64,000 bases of DNA. It comes from Malus domestica (Eukaryota > Streptophyta > Magnoliopsida > Rosales > Rosaceae). The stretch covers positions 34,111,501-34,175,500 of the forward strand of contig NC_091670.1 of the NCBI RefSeq assembly GCF_042453785.1, given 5' to 3'. Both the position numbers and the translations under genes were made by a program. The notes beneath the pieces were generated by a model. It made no database searches. It saw nothing but the letters and a program-made list of their open reading frames with translations, and was not told the DNA's origin. Numbering within the stretch: position 1 is the stretch's first letter; each line of letters begins with the position of its first letter. Positions 1 to 11,282 of this stretch are shown here, piece after piece.

Positions 1-776
1 AATTCTTTGGATCTGAACTAATATTATCTTGTGGCTAATATGCATTTGGTCCTCACAATCCTCAAAATGAAGACGAGAGCAAGACTACTTTGATGTATAT
101 AACTATTTCATTATTAATGAAGTATTCATTGTGGAAAATTACTTAGGGTGCATTTTGGCTCACCATCTTATTTATCATTGTTCGACGAGCTTAAATTTTG
201 AGATTTGTGTCTATTTACTAGGAAGATCTAGAAATTTAACATATCTAACGATGATAAATAAGTAAAGTGGAGGGCAAAAATATTTCCAAATACTTTCTTT
301 GCCGATTCTAAAATTAGAAAAGCCTGAGAAATAAACAATTGTATCTTTCACAAAAAACGTAAGATAAAACTTATTTTTTGTGTCATTTTCGGCTCAACAA
401 ATATGGGTGCATTCCCTTCACTCGAAGGTGACATGGTCACGGTCACGTTTAAATCAGGTTCCCTTTGAGACCACAACCGAATGAACTACTGTTGGTTTGA
501 ATAAAGTAAAAATCAAACCACTCTCTGTTTTATCCTGGGTTGATTAAGTACGTAAATGTTCAATGTTTTCTGCTTAACTTGCCAATTCGGTACTTTTGTT
601 TTTATTTCTTCAGTACATAAAAGGTTTATTACAAAGATCACCCCAAGAGCTGACAGCAATGCCAAGAGAACCAGGCCAATCTTGAACCAACGGCAACAAA
701 AACAAATCAATGACTATTTAAAGAGGCAGAGGCTAATGTATGAAAAAAGTCTTGGTATATGGTAATTAAAATATAT
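1..776. other. AT-rich spacer, no gene seen
   Basis: This stretch is AT-rich and carries no convincing coding signal. A 69-codon open frame (556-765, plus) and an overlapping antisense frame have no motif I recognise and no clear splice context, so I do not call them genes. Confidence 0.5.
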
Positions 777-807
777 AATTGATCGTGATAGGCATGATCT
801 TGGAAAC

Positions 808-1004
808 GGATGAGGATCATCTCCGGATTTTTTTGTAGGGATCTAGAAAATTAATCAATTGTGTTCTTTCATGGTATATTATGTGTCTAGTTTTTTTTAG
901 GTATTATTTGTATTCAATTTTAAATAAAAATTTTAAAATAATTTCTAATCGCACGATGTACGATAAACATATATGATTGATCCTCCGGATCAGAACCCTA
1001 ATCC
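808..1004. mobile_element. MULE-type MITE, 197 bp
   Basis: The element interrupts the flank of triplication unit 1. It is bordered by perfect 9-bp direct repeats CTTGGAAAC (799-807 and 1005-1013), and the uninterrupted sequence survives in units 2 and 3. The ends are imperfect inverted repeats (GGATGAGGATCATCTCCGGA against the complement of the right end, GGGATTAGGGTTCTGATCCG). A 9-bp target duplication is typical of Mutator-like elements. There is no coding capacity. Confidence 0.75.
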
Positions 1005-1551
1005 CTTGGAAACCAATCATGGTTTAGTGTGTCAATGTGTGTGGCCGGCAGTGTTGATTTTTACCAATAAACAATATTGATACGTTTTGCACTACTGAAA
1101 TAGTCTAGTTATGAAATGGACTTTATGGACATCATGCACGAAGGCTTTATGCTACTTAAAACTGATTTATTTGTAAAAAGGAAGTAAAGTTGGGGTAATA
1201 GTCTTAACCCTTTGAAGGTTTTTTTTTTTTTTTTTCCTTTTAAGTTTAGAGGGAGATTGGATATTCTTACCATCAGTATCAAAGTATAACCACAATTTAA
1301 AGCTGAAACTTAGGAATAAGAATAATAAATTAGTCGAGTTAGTATACACAAATAATCTGATTTTGACATCCACAAATATATGTCGCACATCATCAATTTT
1401 TTTTGTTGGAATGTTTGAGATGTTTAATATCTGGTATTTGGTATTTTTATTTTCTTGTATCATGTACATGCAATTCTTATGGAAATATAAACATTCATGA
1501 AAAAATGTATTTCCTTGAATTTTTTATTAGCATGTAATAGGGAAAGCAAAA

Positions 1552-1736
1552 GAAGATGATTCTCTACCCTCCTATTCCCAACCCTTTCCATCCCCTCCTC
1601 TCACATATTGTTTTTTGTCTTGTTATCTCGATAAAAAAAATCAATATAAGATGTTGACGTGGCTTAACCGTGATCATTCAAATATAAGGACATGGAAGGG
1701 TAGGGAGATTAGGAGGAGGGTAGATAATCCTTCTCC
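1552..1736. mobile_element. MULE-type MITE, 185 bp
   Basis: The insert is flanked by perfect 9-bp repeats GAAAGCAAA (1543-1551 and 1737-1745). The terminal inverted repeats are about 30 bp: the left end contains GATTCTCTACCCTCCT and the complement of the right end contains GATTATCTACCCTCCT. The empty site is visible in unit 2 near 2220. It has no open frame, and the target size fits a Mutator-like non-autonomous element. Confidence 0.75.
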
Positions 1737-1849
1737 GAAAGCAAAGACAACATTTTGATAAAATAAAATATAATAACAGAACATTGTGCTTGTACAGTTG
1801 CACTTTAACTTAGTAATTGTTTTTTTCTTTTTCCAATCAAAATTTCATT

Positions 1850-1947
1850 TTCCACGCGCCAATTTCGATGCAATTACTTGAGTTACCTTGTCTTTGATGT
1901 CATTGAAGAATTGAATATAGGCGTATCTCTACGAATTTGTTTACTAA
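1850..1947 (-). pseudogene. RLP C-terminal tail fragment, copy A
   Basis: Read on the minus strand, this resembles the cytoplasmic tail of the RLPs in this window (pattern RY-Y--FF-DIKDK followed by a basic end). It lacks the membrane segment and everything upstream. It is the coding remnant in triplication unit 1 and breaks off at about 1947, where unit 2 begins. It cannot encode a receptor. Confidence 0.7.
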
Positions 1948-2330
1948 TTGGTCGTGATAGGCATGATTTTTGGAAACCAATCATGGTTTAGCGTGTAAGG
2001 ACTACAAAACTAAGTTAATATGGTTGCAAAATTGTCGATGTGTCTGGCCGGCAGTGTTGATTTTTGCGTTTTGCACTACTTAAATAGTCTAGTTATGAAA
2101 CCGACGTTTTCTCGGGAATTAATTTTGATATCACTATTGCCAACAAACCATGAATGGATTTTTGAAAATATCAGTAATTTCCTTGATATTTTTTTTTAGC
2201 ATGCCCTTTATACATTGCAGGAAGGCAAAGACATCATTTTGATAAAATAAAATATACTAACAGAACATTGTGCTTGTACAGTTGCACTTGAACTTAGTAA
2301 TTGTTCTTTTCTTTTTTCCAATCAAAATTT

Positions 2331-2430
2331 CATTTTCCACAAGCCAATTTCGATGCAATTACTTGAGCTGCCTTGTCTTTGATGTCATCGAAGAATTGAA
2401 AATAGACGTATCTCCACGAGTTCTTTACTA
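2331..2430 (-). pseudogene. RLP C-terminal tail fragment, copy B
   Basis: This is the same tail as copy A and better preserved. On the minus strand it reads as a SWRY-type start, a FFDDIKDK-like core and a final Ala/Lys-rich stretch. It ends at 2430 exactly where the unit 3 flank starts, giving the same breakpoint as unit 1 and indicating duplication of one truncated block. Confidence 0.75.
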
Positions 2431-2551
2431 ATTGATCGTGATAAGCATGATTTTGGAAACCAATCATGGTTTAGTGTGTAAGGACTACATAACTAAGTTA
2501 CTTATGGTTGCGAAAGTGCCGATGCTTGTGGTCAGCAGTGTTGATTTTTGC

Positions 2552-3198
2552 TAGGGATGCAACTCGGGCGGGTTGGAAGGTCAACCCAATCCTAACCCAG
2601 CTTTTACAATTCGAGCTCAGGTTTGGGTGAGTTTTATTCTGGTTCATTTGGGCCCGGGTTTAATTGGGTTATGGTTTACTTAGGTTGGGTTTGGGTTGCC
2701 CAACTTTTTCAAGTTTAATTTTGTACCAACTTAGTTTCCAAGATTTCCCAAAAAAATTAAGCCAAGTAGCACCAAAGCTAGCTTACTCTAATTTCATAAA
2801 TCAATCTACTATAAAGCTTTAGGATTTAGAGACTACGAATATGGGATGACTAATCACAACCTCTTATTTCCTAAAAGCTTAAGTAGTTATAAAGGGTAAT
2901 TTATTAAAAAAATATTAGAAAGGACGTTGGTTTTTTGACTTGGCAAACTTGGATGTAATATGAGCATTAATTGATATGGATTACAATCTGGTTAGAATGA
3001 GTTTGGTTAGTCGGTTAGGTTGGGTTGGGGAATGGACATGCAAATGATCAACTCAACTTAACTCAATCAATGAACGAGTTGAAATTGGGTTGGGTTCGGA
3101 CGGGTTATAACAAAAAAAAAAAAAACTCACTTGTTCGGATTTAAAGTCGGGTTGGATATGGACGAGTTCATATTGACCCAATCCAAATTGCACCCCTA
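2552..3198. mobile_element. hAT-type non-autonomous element, 647 bp
   Basis: It is flanked by perfect 8-bp repeats ATTTTTGC (2544-2551 and 3199-3206). The ends are short inverted repeats: TAGGGATGCAACTCGG on the left, and TAGGGGTGCAATTTGG from the complement of the right. The subterminal regions are rich in GGTTGGGTT motifs. An 8-bp duplication and TAGGG-type ends are hallmarks of hAT elements. No transposase is present. Confidence 0.8.
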
Positions 3199-3416
3199 AT
3201 TTTTGCCAATAAACAATAATTGATAGGTTTTGCACTACTTAAATAGTCTAGTTATGAAACCAACGTTCTATCGGGAATTAATTTTGATATCACTATCGCC
3301 AACAAATCATGAATGGATTTTTGAAAATATCAGTAATTTCCTTGAATTTTTTATTCGCAAGTCCCTTAGACTACAGGATTGGGAAAACAAAAACAATATT
3401 TTCATAAAATAAAATA

Positions 3417-4597
3417 AGGCTTGTTATATTAACACCTCACACATTATTGAATACACCCTACAAACTTAATACACCTTACATTTGCTTTTTCAATGAAAAT
3501 TTATCTTAATATAGCCCACATGTATTCCCATAATACTCTCGCATCCCACACTCACAACATACACATTAAATTTTCTACATACAGTGTGCATTTTCTACAT
3601 ACATCTCATACTCTTCACAATAATTTGTTTCTTTCTTTTTTGTCCCTGCTATGTACCATTTGATACAAAATCATTCATTCATGTCATACAAGGATTGATT
3701 TGCTCAACTTTTTCCCTTACATTATTGTTTAGTAACAAGGATTTGCTCAACGTTTTTCTAACTAGTGAACATTGATCAGCGAGGGGGTGTATCCCAAAAA
3801 TGACAATATATTTTAACCTTCATCCACCCGTGACGGTACATTTTGAACAAGGTTAGGGCCACAAGTTCAGACAGCCCCCACAAAACTGGAATTAATTTCT
3901 CAATGTTTAAGGATACAATGTTACTGAAAGTAGCTGACTTGGATATATATCTTATAGTTGTGCCCTCCTGCCTATGATAGATCAGAGGGTATGATAGATA
4001 AGAGGGAGGCCCCGTGTCTGTAACAACAAACTCCTAGATAACTCAAACTGTTTTAGACAGAGAAAAATGAATTCCAATTCAGGCTTAGGGTTGTCAAGCA
4101 GATTCTTGTGGTGAATGACATGAGGTATGAACTACAAGAGATATATGGCATTGGTAATTCAGTTGAAGGTGACGTACACAAAGAATGTGTAATTTTCCAT
4201 GCACATTTGTTGCCACAAAACTAATGGTAACTGAAAGCGAATGTAAAGGTCAACGATGGCTCTGAAGAATGAGTGGATGTGTTCTGCCACTAGCATTCTG
4301 TAAGTTAATGGCATCCCAACGTGCCCGGCCCTAAGGAACGAGTGGATGTGCTCTACAATGGAGGTTAAGAGTGATTTTGAGAGTTGAAATCTTAAAAATA
4401 AAATAAAATAAAAATAAAATAAAAAATAAAAAGAAAGAAAATTTGGGATATGCATATAAAAAGTAATTTGGAGTGTATTCAGAATTTTATTTTTTCAAAA
4501 TCTTATAAGGTCGAAATTGTCATTGCATATTAGATATATAAATCATTTAAATTGTGGGGTTTATTCAACATTAATTGGGGTGCTAATAAAAAAAAAC
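3417..4597. mobile_element. Non-autonomous element with about 40-bp inverted ends, 1181 bp
   Basis: It is bordered by the direct repeat CATAAAATAAAATA (3403-3416 and 4598-4611); the same sequence occurs once at the matching place in units 1 and 2. The ends are inverted repeats: TATTAACACC and TTGAATACACCC on the left match TATTAGCACC and TTGAATAAACCC from the complement of the right. The A/T-rich target makes the exact duplication length uncertain, but 9-14 bp suggests a Mutator-like element. The interior (3780-4380) is less AT-rich and may be captured DNA that I cannot identify. It includes two similar copies of a roughly 40-bp segment near 4260 and 4330. Confidence 0.65.
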
Positions 4598-4659
4598 CAT
4601 AAAATAAAATAACAGAACATTTTGCTTGTACAGTTGCACTTCAACTTATTAATTGTTCC

Positions 4660-6478
4660 TTTTTTTTTTCCAATCAAATTTCATTTTCCACAAGCCAATT
4701 TCGATGTAATTACTTGAGCTGCCTTGTCTCTGATATCATCGAAGAATTGAAAATAGACATACCTCCTCAAGTTCTTGACAAGTAACGTGCCACAAAAACC
4801 CTAAAATCCCACGAAAAAGCCAAGTCCCATGCTTACATAGAACCAAAGTACATCCTCATTGTTTCCATCTTCATTGCCTTCTTCACCATCAGAAGGAAAA
4901 GTTGGTGCATTGTCATCTCCTGGGCATTTAGCTAGAGGAACCCCACAAAGTAAGGGATTGCCCCTGTAAATGGAGGGATCAATGAGTGTTTGGAGTTGAT
5001 TGCCCAAATTTTTCCAACCAGGTTGGTATAAGACAAGTTCAAATGTGACAAGAAGGTTAGAGAAGACAAACTTTGAGGAATCTATCCCGAAAGATGGTTA
5101 TGTGAGAGATCGCATGTTTCCAACATTTGAATGAATTTTTCTGCTTAATTGATTCATCGACAAGTTCAAGATTCCCAAAGAAGTCATATTTTCAAGCACT
5201 TGGGAATGGTCCCGGAAAAATTGTTGTGACCAAGGTCTAGAGTATGAAGGGAGGGAAGGTAGCACATTTGCCGAGGAAGATGTTCGTTTAAAATGTTGGA
5301 TCACAATCGTAGCATAAACAAGTCTGCTATAGTTGATCCATTCCACAAAGGTACGCTTCCGGTCAATCTGCTGCCACCGAGATCAATGCTCATTAGCACT
5401 ACTACAAAACTACCCATTATTGGCACAAATAAAAACGACAAGAAAAGGAACGAGGGAGTTTTCCTTAGAAAGTGTTGTTGGACATCTTTAGTATTGAAAG
5501 AGAGCTCAAGACCCCTAATGAATAGGAATATTACCAGAGAGATTCTTATTTGCAACATCAACAACCTTTATATTACTCTCTTCCATCCATGCATGTCGGA
5601 ATTCTCTGAAAAACAGATTACTCCTTAGCGAAAGGATTGCCAAGTTTACCATGTTGCAAATGGAGGGTGGAATACTACCACTGAAATGATTCTCGAGAAG
5701 ATACAATTCATCCAAGTAGGGGAACAATTATCATAGCTGAGGGAATTGGTCCGGAAAATAAATTGCTTCTAAGATCAAGAACCAAGGCACCAGTGCTGGA
5801 CCAGAGTGAGAGTGAGCCCTCAAGTTGGTTATAACTTGTTTGTACCATACTTGACCAATCCCGAAACTACTAAGCACTGGTCAACGTTATACCGTCAAGG
5901 ACCCAAAAGAGTTTCCCTCCAACCAGGAGGCCAATCATAGCGCAACACGTGTCAACATCAGAAGCCAATCACAACACGACACGTGTCAATATCAGAACAA
6001 CGCTAGAAACTCTCTTCTATAAAAGGAGATCATTCTCCCACAATATTTCCTAATGTCATTTGTACTAAATCATTCACTAGTACTCACTAAAGGAGAGCTT
6101 AAACCTATGTACTTGTGTAAACCCTTCACAATTAATGAGAACTCTTTTACTCTGTGGACGTAGCCAATCTGGGTGAACCATGTACATCTTGTGTTTGCTT
6201 CCCTGTTTCTATCCATTTACATACTTATCCACACTAGTGACCAGAGTAATTTAGCGAAGGTCACAAACTTGACATTTTCTGTTGTACCAAAATCCACACC
6301 GATTTTGTGCATCAACATAACTCAAATCCAGTGACTGTACATTTGGAAATTCCAGTTGGAGTGGAAGCATTCCACGAATTTGGTTGCGAGATAAATCTAA
6401 ATTAAGGACTTGATGAGACAACTTCAACAACCATTCCTCCGGTAAGGAATATGACATTCCAATATTGCTTAGACACAT
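4660..6478 (-). pseudogene. EIX-type RLP pseudogene, split by a solo LTR
   Basis: Minus-strand pieces match the intact RLPs. The tail lies at 4660-4790. The juxtamembrane part at 4801-5007 has a GNQLQTL, DPSIY and GNPLLCGVP series, then an acidic stretch and a YVSMGLGF membrane start. LRR pieces lie at 5515-5727 (SGSIPPSICNM, ILSLRSN) and 6318-6478 ([20 protein letters not shown]). Many frames are broken, the segments between 5040 and 5500 are scrambled, and the N-terminal half is absent. The solo LTR at 5837-6317 separates two LRR pieces that join cleanly once it is ignored. It is the third and longest member of the triplicated 3' end. Confidence 0.8.
5837..6317. mobile_element. Solo LTR, 481 bp, with 5-bp target duplication
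   Basis: It starts TGTT and ends AACA and is flanked by perfect 5-bp repeats TAACT (5832-5836 and 6318-6322). Inside is a TATA-like TATAAAAGGAG at about 6020, followed by a polyadenylation-like stretch, as expected of an LTR with promoter and terminator. A short repeated CACGTGTCAA motif (5946 and 5980) may act in its enhancer. No internal region or second LTR is present, so it is a solo LTR that split an RLP reading frame. Confidence 0.85.
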
Positions 6479-7456
6479 TAGTCATGGGTTTGGGTAACCA
6501 CGGTTACCCGTTCATTAAAAATTCACAGTTATGGTTATGGGTAACCGTTTAGATGAACAAACAGTAATAGGTATAACCGTTATCCGTGAAATTTAAATGA
6601 GCTTTTATGAGTATTACCTGCGGTTATAACGGGTATCAATCGGTTATGGGTATTACCTGCGATTATAACGGGTATCCATCGGTCTTGATTCACCAGGTAC
6701 TCTTTCTACTGAAAAAAAAAATTCTTACGAGGGTTAATTTGCATCAATAATATTCTCTTGAACTAGCAACAGAAATTAAGTTGGACTTTTTTGGTTTTAC
6801 ATTTCATGAGAGGAAGGAAACAGAGAATTGTTCGAATAAAACACTTTGTATTTGTAAAAAAGAATTGGTCTTTCAAACTTAGAGGAAGTTTAAAACGCAT
6901 TGAATAGAGGATGATCAAATGAACTACCCGCAATTATAACGGGTATCCATATGAATTATAATCATATGGACTATAATGATTACTTTTTGTTTTTAGAAGC
7001 TTTACTTTGTAATTATATGAATTATAATTAAAAACTTGCTTGGGTGTAGCAGAAAAATATCGTTCGTAAACTATTTTTTAATTATTGGAATTGTATGAGT
7101 ACTTAAATGATTAAAATAGGGAAATGCATGCCTAAAATGTACCTATAACGGTGTTTAATTGTCAGAAAATGAAAATTATGACAATTTTTTTTTTTTGTAA
7201 TTTTCAAGTTGTTAAAAAAAATATGTAGATGGGTGAAAAAATGGGTAAATGTGTATAAAAAAGGATAAACGGGTAAATGATTATGGTTAAATGGGTAAAC
7301 GGTTATGGTTAAATGGATACACGGTTATGAGTATGGTTAACTGTTTATAAACGGTTATGGGTATATGTATAACCGTTTATACAATTATCCAACGGGTAAA
7401 CGGTTATGGGTAAATAATCACAGTTACCCACCTACTATAATCGTTGCCCATCCCTA
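6479..7456. mobile_element. hAT-like non-autonomous element
   Basis: The segment is packed with GGGTAACGGTTATGGGTA-type motifs in one orientation on the left and the other on the right. The ends resemble hAT termini: TAGTCATGGG on the left and TAGGGATGGG from the complement of the right. It starts where RLP homology stops. Target duplications are not clean (CTTAG occurs at both sides but offset), so the borders are approximate. Confidence 0.55.
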
Positions 7457-8566
7457 CTTAGGTCCAATGGGGTGAAACCACGCAGCATTCTTACAATGAA
7501 TCCACGTGCCCTTTTTGTATTAGGGAGTCTTTGTCGCCGACGTTTTTCATTTTCTGCCCCTGTCTTAATTTTGGTCCTTAATTATCTTTTGATTGTTCAA
7601 CACAGTTATTGGAAAAAAAAAAGGTTTACATGTAATGACCAAGAGATCTGTCGAAATCATTTCCTTTATTATATGGTTTGTTTTGATCATTTTTCAATTT
7701 TCCCTACCATTGGCGTTGGTTAAAGAGTGTATTACTCATTTTGATTAGATTAAAATATCGCTTCAGTAAAAAAGAAATAAAATTTTCCTTCTCTTTTTAA
7801 GTAATTATTTTATGATTTATTTTATCATTATCTTTTACCGTTGAAATCCAAGGGAGGTGATGGTATCAACCCAGAATAGTGGCCTGCTGCTTTCATGCTT
7901 GATGACCAAATGGGGTTCTTTTTGACCACTTCAACTTTTGATTGTTTCCAACATTGAGGCTTAACAACAAGAAGCACAACAATCTCTACTTCTTTTCATG
8001 AATAATTAAATATTTATATGATTTAAAAAACTTGACAACCTTCTTTATATCTTTCAAAAGGTTCATTGGATTCCCACCATCTGCTTTTGCCTGGGTGGAT
8101 CCATTAGTGGGCTGAAACCCAATACCTCTGATCATTTTGTTTGGGGAAAGGCATATTCTTTTGGGCCTTTTTTTTCTTCATTATTTTACTTCCGTTTTGG
8201 CTGAATAACATCGTGCATAACAACTAACTATTAGTCTAGTGGTAATTCTCTTCTCGTTCAAGAAATTTCGATCAACTTGTGAATCTATCAACTACCTCCT
8301 AGTCTTGTGCTAATTCTCTTCTCGATGGTAAAAAGAGAGAAAATAGAAAGACAAAATAAATAAATAAATAAAGAGTTGGTGATTGTTGAAACCAAAAACC
8401 CAAATCAATTTAGAAATGGATCTCGCCCTACTTTCAAAGGCCCTCGATAAAGTCTGAATGCACAGCTGCATCCATAAAAGCAAAGCCGAGCGTCAAATGA
8501 AAACTTGGGCTCTGCCTCCAAATGCATCGGATAAAATTTGGGATGAATCATGTGATGAGTCATATT
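7457..8566. other. Spacer, no gene seen
   Basis: AT-rich, without recognisable coding or repeat structure. The 83-codon frame at 7472-7723 has no familiar motif. Confidence 0.45.
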
Positions 8567-9674
8567 CAGGGCCGGTCTTGAGATTTTGGAGGTTCTGTGC
8601 GAGACTCAAACGGGACCTTATATGGTTTAAAATTTTGATTGCTACATTTTCTTTTATAGTTTGTATTTTTTTAATTGTGGATTAAATTGATATAAATAAA
8701 AAAACAACATGAAGCATAATGTGGTGGTATGCACCTATCCTGAAATCCTCTGTATTTTTGTTCAAAACTCCTTAATTTTTAAATACAAAAAGCATGGAGT
8801 GATGGCTATGTAGTTTTTGTATCACCGTACAAAATACCATATTCATAACCATTAATGATCTTTATTAGCATCTAGAGTTCATCTCATGAAAAATTTGTGT
8901 TAAATGAATCACCGATTATGATATCGATAGCTTACAATGAAATGTTAATTTTTATTGCATTTTTGCTCACGCTTTAAAGCAAGGATTATTCTCACACCCC
9001 CCACCTCCGCACCCCTCACCTCTTGGTTGGTTGTTGTTGGATTAGTTGAAAATTTGAGATTCGAGATTCGTGTCTCTAACGGGAGGTGTGAGCAAAATTG
9101 TATTATAATTTTCTTTTGATATATAGATGACTAAAGTCTTCAAATGGATGAAACTTATAATTTGATAACTTTTAAACAGAGATCAAAGAATAAACGATTC
9201 TTATTATTAAATGTATTCTATTAAATGGTGTCATATAAGGAAGGGGCTTTTAAAGATTATATTTTTAAACTTTTAAGAATTTTAATTTATTATGATATTA
9301 CTAATTGCAGATTTATTCGTAAAAGTTATGTTATATAATGAAAGAAATGTTTTTTTTTTTGGACAAACAATGAAAGAAATTAAACTACAAATATTCCAAA
9401 AAAGAAACAAATAGTCTAGCTTAAAAAAAAGGCCCAAAATGGTTACCGGACAATGCTCAATAGGAAAAAAATCAAAATTAATAAACATGAGCAAGTGTAG
9501 AGTCGAACCCGTGAACAAAATGACAATACCGCCGGTTGACAACTCTGCCAGGAAGGCATTGTGATTATGATCATGCTTTATATATATATATATATATATA
9601 AAGGTTTTTAGAATTTTGGAATCGGGAGCTCTATGCGATCGCACACTTTGCACTCCCTCAAGGCTGGTCCTGAA
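8567..9674. mobile_element. hAT-like element with CAGGGCCGG end, about 1.1 kb
   Basis: The left end CAGGGCCGGTCTTGAG matches the complement of the right end, CAGGACCAGCCTTGAG. Flanking 8-mers GTCATATT (8559-8566) and TTCATATT (9675-9682) agree at 7 of 8 positions. The interior is AT-rich, contains a TA microsatellite at about 9580-9602 and no transposase. hAT is the best fit from end sequence and target size. Confidence 0.6.
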
Positions 9675-9799
9675 TTCATATTAATGTAGAGAATCATATG
9701 CAAGACAAATCCCAAACCTTTTTTCCATCGTCCAGATCGTGTCAAAGGCTGGGCATCCAGCTGCTTTGCCCCTCTCCATCTGATGTTGCCCCCTTGGCA

Positions 9800-10000
9800 G
9801 TTCTATCACCACTGTGAAAGGGCTGGAGCTTTTTGGTGAGCAATCTGCTACTGTACATCATTTGTCTTTCTATTTGGAGATTCTTATTTTGTTCCTACCG
9901 TAATTAACACGGTTTCTTTGATTACAATTCAGGCGTCAAACTTAGTGATGCTTCAAAGAAATTGGGGAAAAAGTTTGCTACCGGAGCCTTTGTTGTTAAG
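9800..10000 (+). pseudogene. DENR/Tma22-like (density-regulated protein) fragment
   Basis: Two exon-like pieces with GT-AG borders read in frame. The first (about 9801-9835) gives SITTVKGLELF and ends at a GTGAGC donor. The second (about 9933-9999) gives GVKLSDASKKLGKKFATGA followed by VVK, and ends at GTATGA. This is the core of the SUI1-like C-terminal domain of DENR, a translation re-initiation factor that works with MCT-1. The next expected exon (GPTEKEQIDVQGD) is not found, and the N-terminal half is missing. It is most likely a truncated gene copy. Confidence 0.65.
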
Positions 10001-10462
10001 GTATGATGGATATTATATTGTCTATATGCGATGATAAGAAATTTCCCCTAAACTTGTTACTTCCACCTTTTGTCCTCATCAACTGAACAAATTATGTCAT
10101 ACTACTTTCTATTGATAACTGGATATGGTATGATCCGGAAATCGTATAAAGTTAGTAGCTTATGTGCAGGAAGTCAGATTTTTTTCTTTGTCGTATATGT
10201 TTTTGCTTTGTCTGATTTACTCTTGTTTGCAGCCTGTCATTCAGTTTTCCTAGACTTCATTTATTAGTAATGTTGGACCAACTTTTTCATGCTATTAGTC
10301 CTTGTCCTGCCCAACTTATTTGTCTGTCCGTCTCTGTCCGTCTATAACTTGCTGAATATGATTACTGCTTGAAAGCGTACTATGTCTTCACTGATTAATA
10401 TGTATGTATTTCTTCATTTGATATGTTTGATCTCAATCTCCTTCTGTGCATATTCTTTTGCA

Positions 10463-11282
10463 GTGTTCAGAGGGTTTCATGCATACAAGGATGAGACGTC
10501 GTGTGGAATCTTTGATTGAGGTAGTATTTTTCCTTTCCAGTATAGTTTAAGCTACAGTATCTCTATTTCTTCGGTTGCTTGATAATATATTGAGTGGTTC
10601 GATATTAAAACCCCAACGTTCTAAAATTTTTAAATTGATTTTACCCTGAGGAAAGAGATCTTGAATGAAAAATGGAAATTTTTTCCCCATCTTCCACCCT
10701 CGCCTTCTCCCACCTCTCTCAGTACATGCACATGTTTTGTTAACTTCACCGATCAGTATTTTGTATCACAAGCAAAGAGATCGACCACAGCTGTTCTTTT
10801 ACTTAGGTTTGATCCCTAGTTTGCAATGAATCCCATCTGAAATGAAATAGCACAAATGGAAACTCATGGCCTCAAAATGATACAAAGACACGGAGCCAAA
10901 TGTAGAGGATTGGTTTTTGGGACTGGGGAGACAAACTGTGTTGAGTCTGAGCTTAGTTTGCATTCTGTAATACAGCATTTTACTTTAGTCTATTATAGTG
11001 CGGCAGATAAGTTCTCTGCCGTTTTACCCGGTTGCATTGACAAATGTTTAAAATCAACATATTTTTTTTCCCCTCAGGCTCCTGATCGTGCTAAACCCGG
11101 CATGGAAGATGGAAAGAACGCTGCTCAAAGTAGATCCTTCAAACGGCTGGTTTGTAATCAATTTAATGTTTTGTCAAAAACCATATTGATGAAATTGGTC
11201 TACTCTTGCTGAAAGACGGATTTCTCTTAATGCGTTGCATTGTAGAGCCTGAAGGAAGCCAGGACCAATTCAAGCTAAAATA
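10463..11282 (+). other. Three spliceable exon-like segments, unknown product
   Basis: Downstream of the DENR piece are three segments with good splice borders: TTTTGCAG before TGTTCAGAGG (10464-10520, then GTAGTA), CCCTCAG before GCTCCTGATC (about 11077-11150, then GTTTGT), and GCATTGTAG before AGCCTGAAGG (about 11248 to the TAA at 11278). Joined, they read MRRRVESLIE, then APDRAKPGMEDGKNAAQSRS, then SLKEARTNSS and a stop. I do not recognise the family. The segments may be the 3' end of a gene whose front is lost, joined to the DENR fragment by rearrangement. Confidence 0.35.

Larger units (their letters stand above)
777..4760. repeat. Tandem triplication of an RLP 3' end plus downstream flank
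   Basis: Three head-to-tail units begin with the same sequence (variants of ATTGATCGTGATAGGCATGA) at about 777, 1946 and 2431. Each runs through a shared flank (CAGTGTTGATTTTTGC, AATAGTCTAGTTATGAAA) into a minus-strand RLP C-terminus. In units 1 and 2 the coding part breaks off after about 30 codons and the next unit starts at once. In unit 3 it continues into a longer RLP pseudogene. The units differ in length because each received different insertions: 808-1004 and 1552-1736 in unit 1, 2552-3198 and 3417-4597 in unit 3. Unit 2 is the shortest and cleanest. The repetition is seen directly; unequal exchange as its cause is inference. Confidence 0.8.

Noticed and set aside
10856-11212. 118-codon plus-strand open frame
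   Set aside because: It is mostly intron-like sequence reading into one exon-like segment across a CCCTCAG acceptor; its N-terminal part has no recognisable content.
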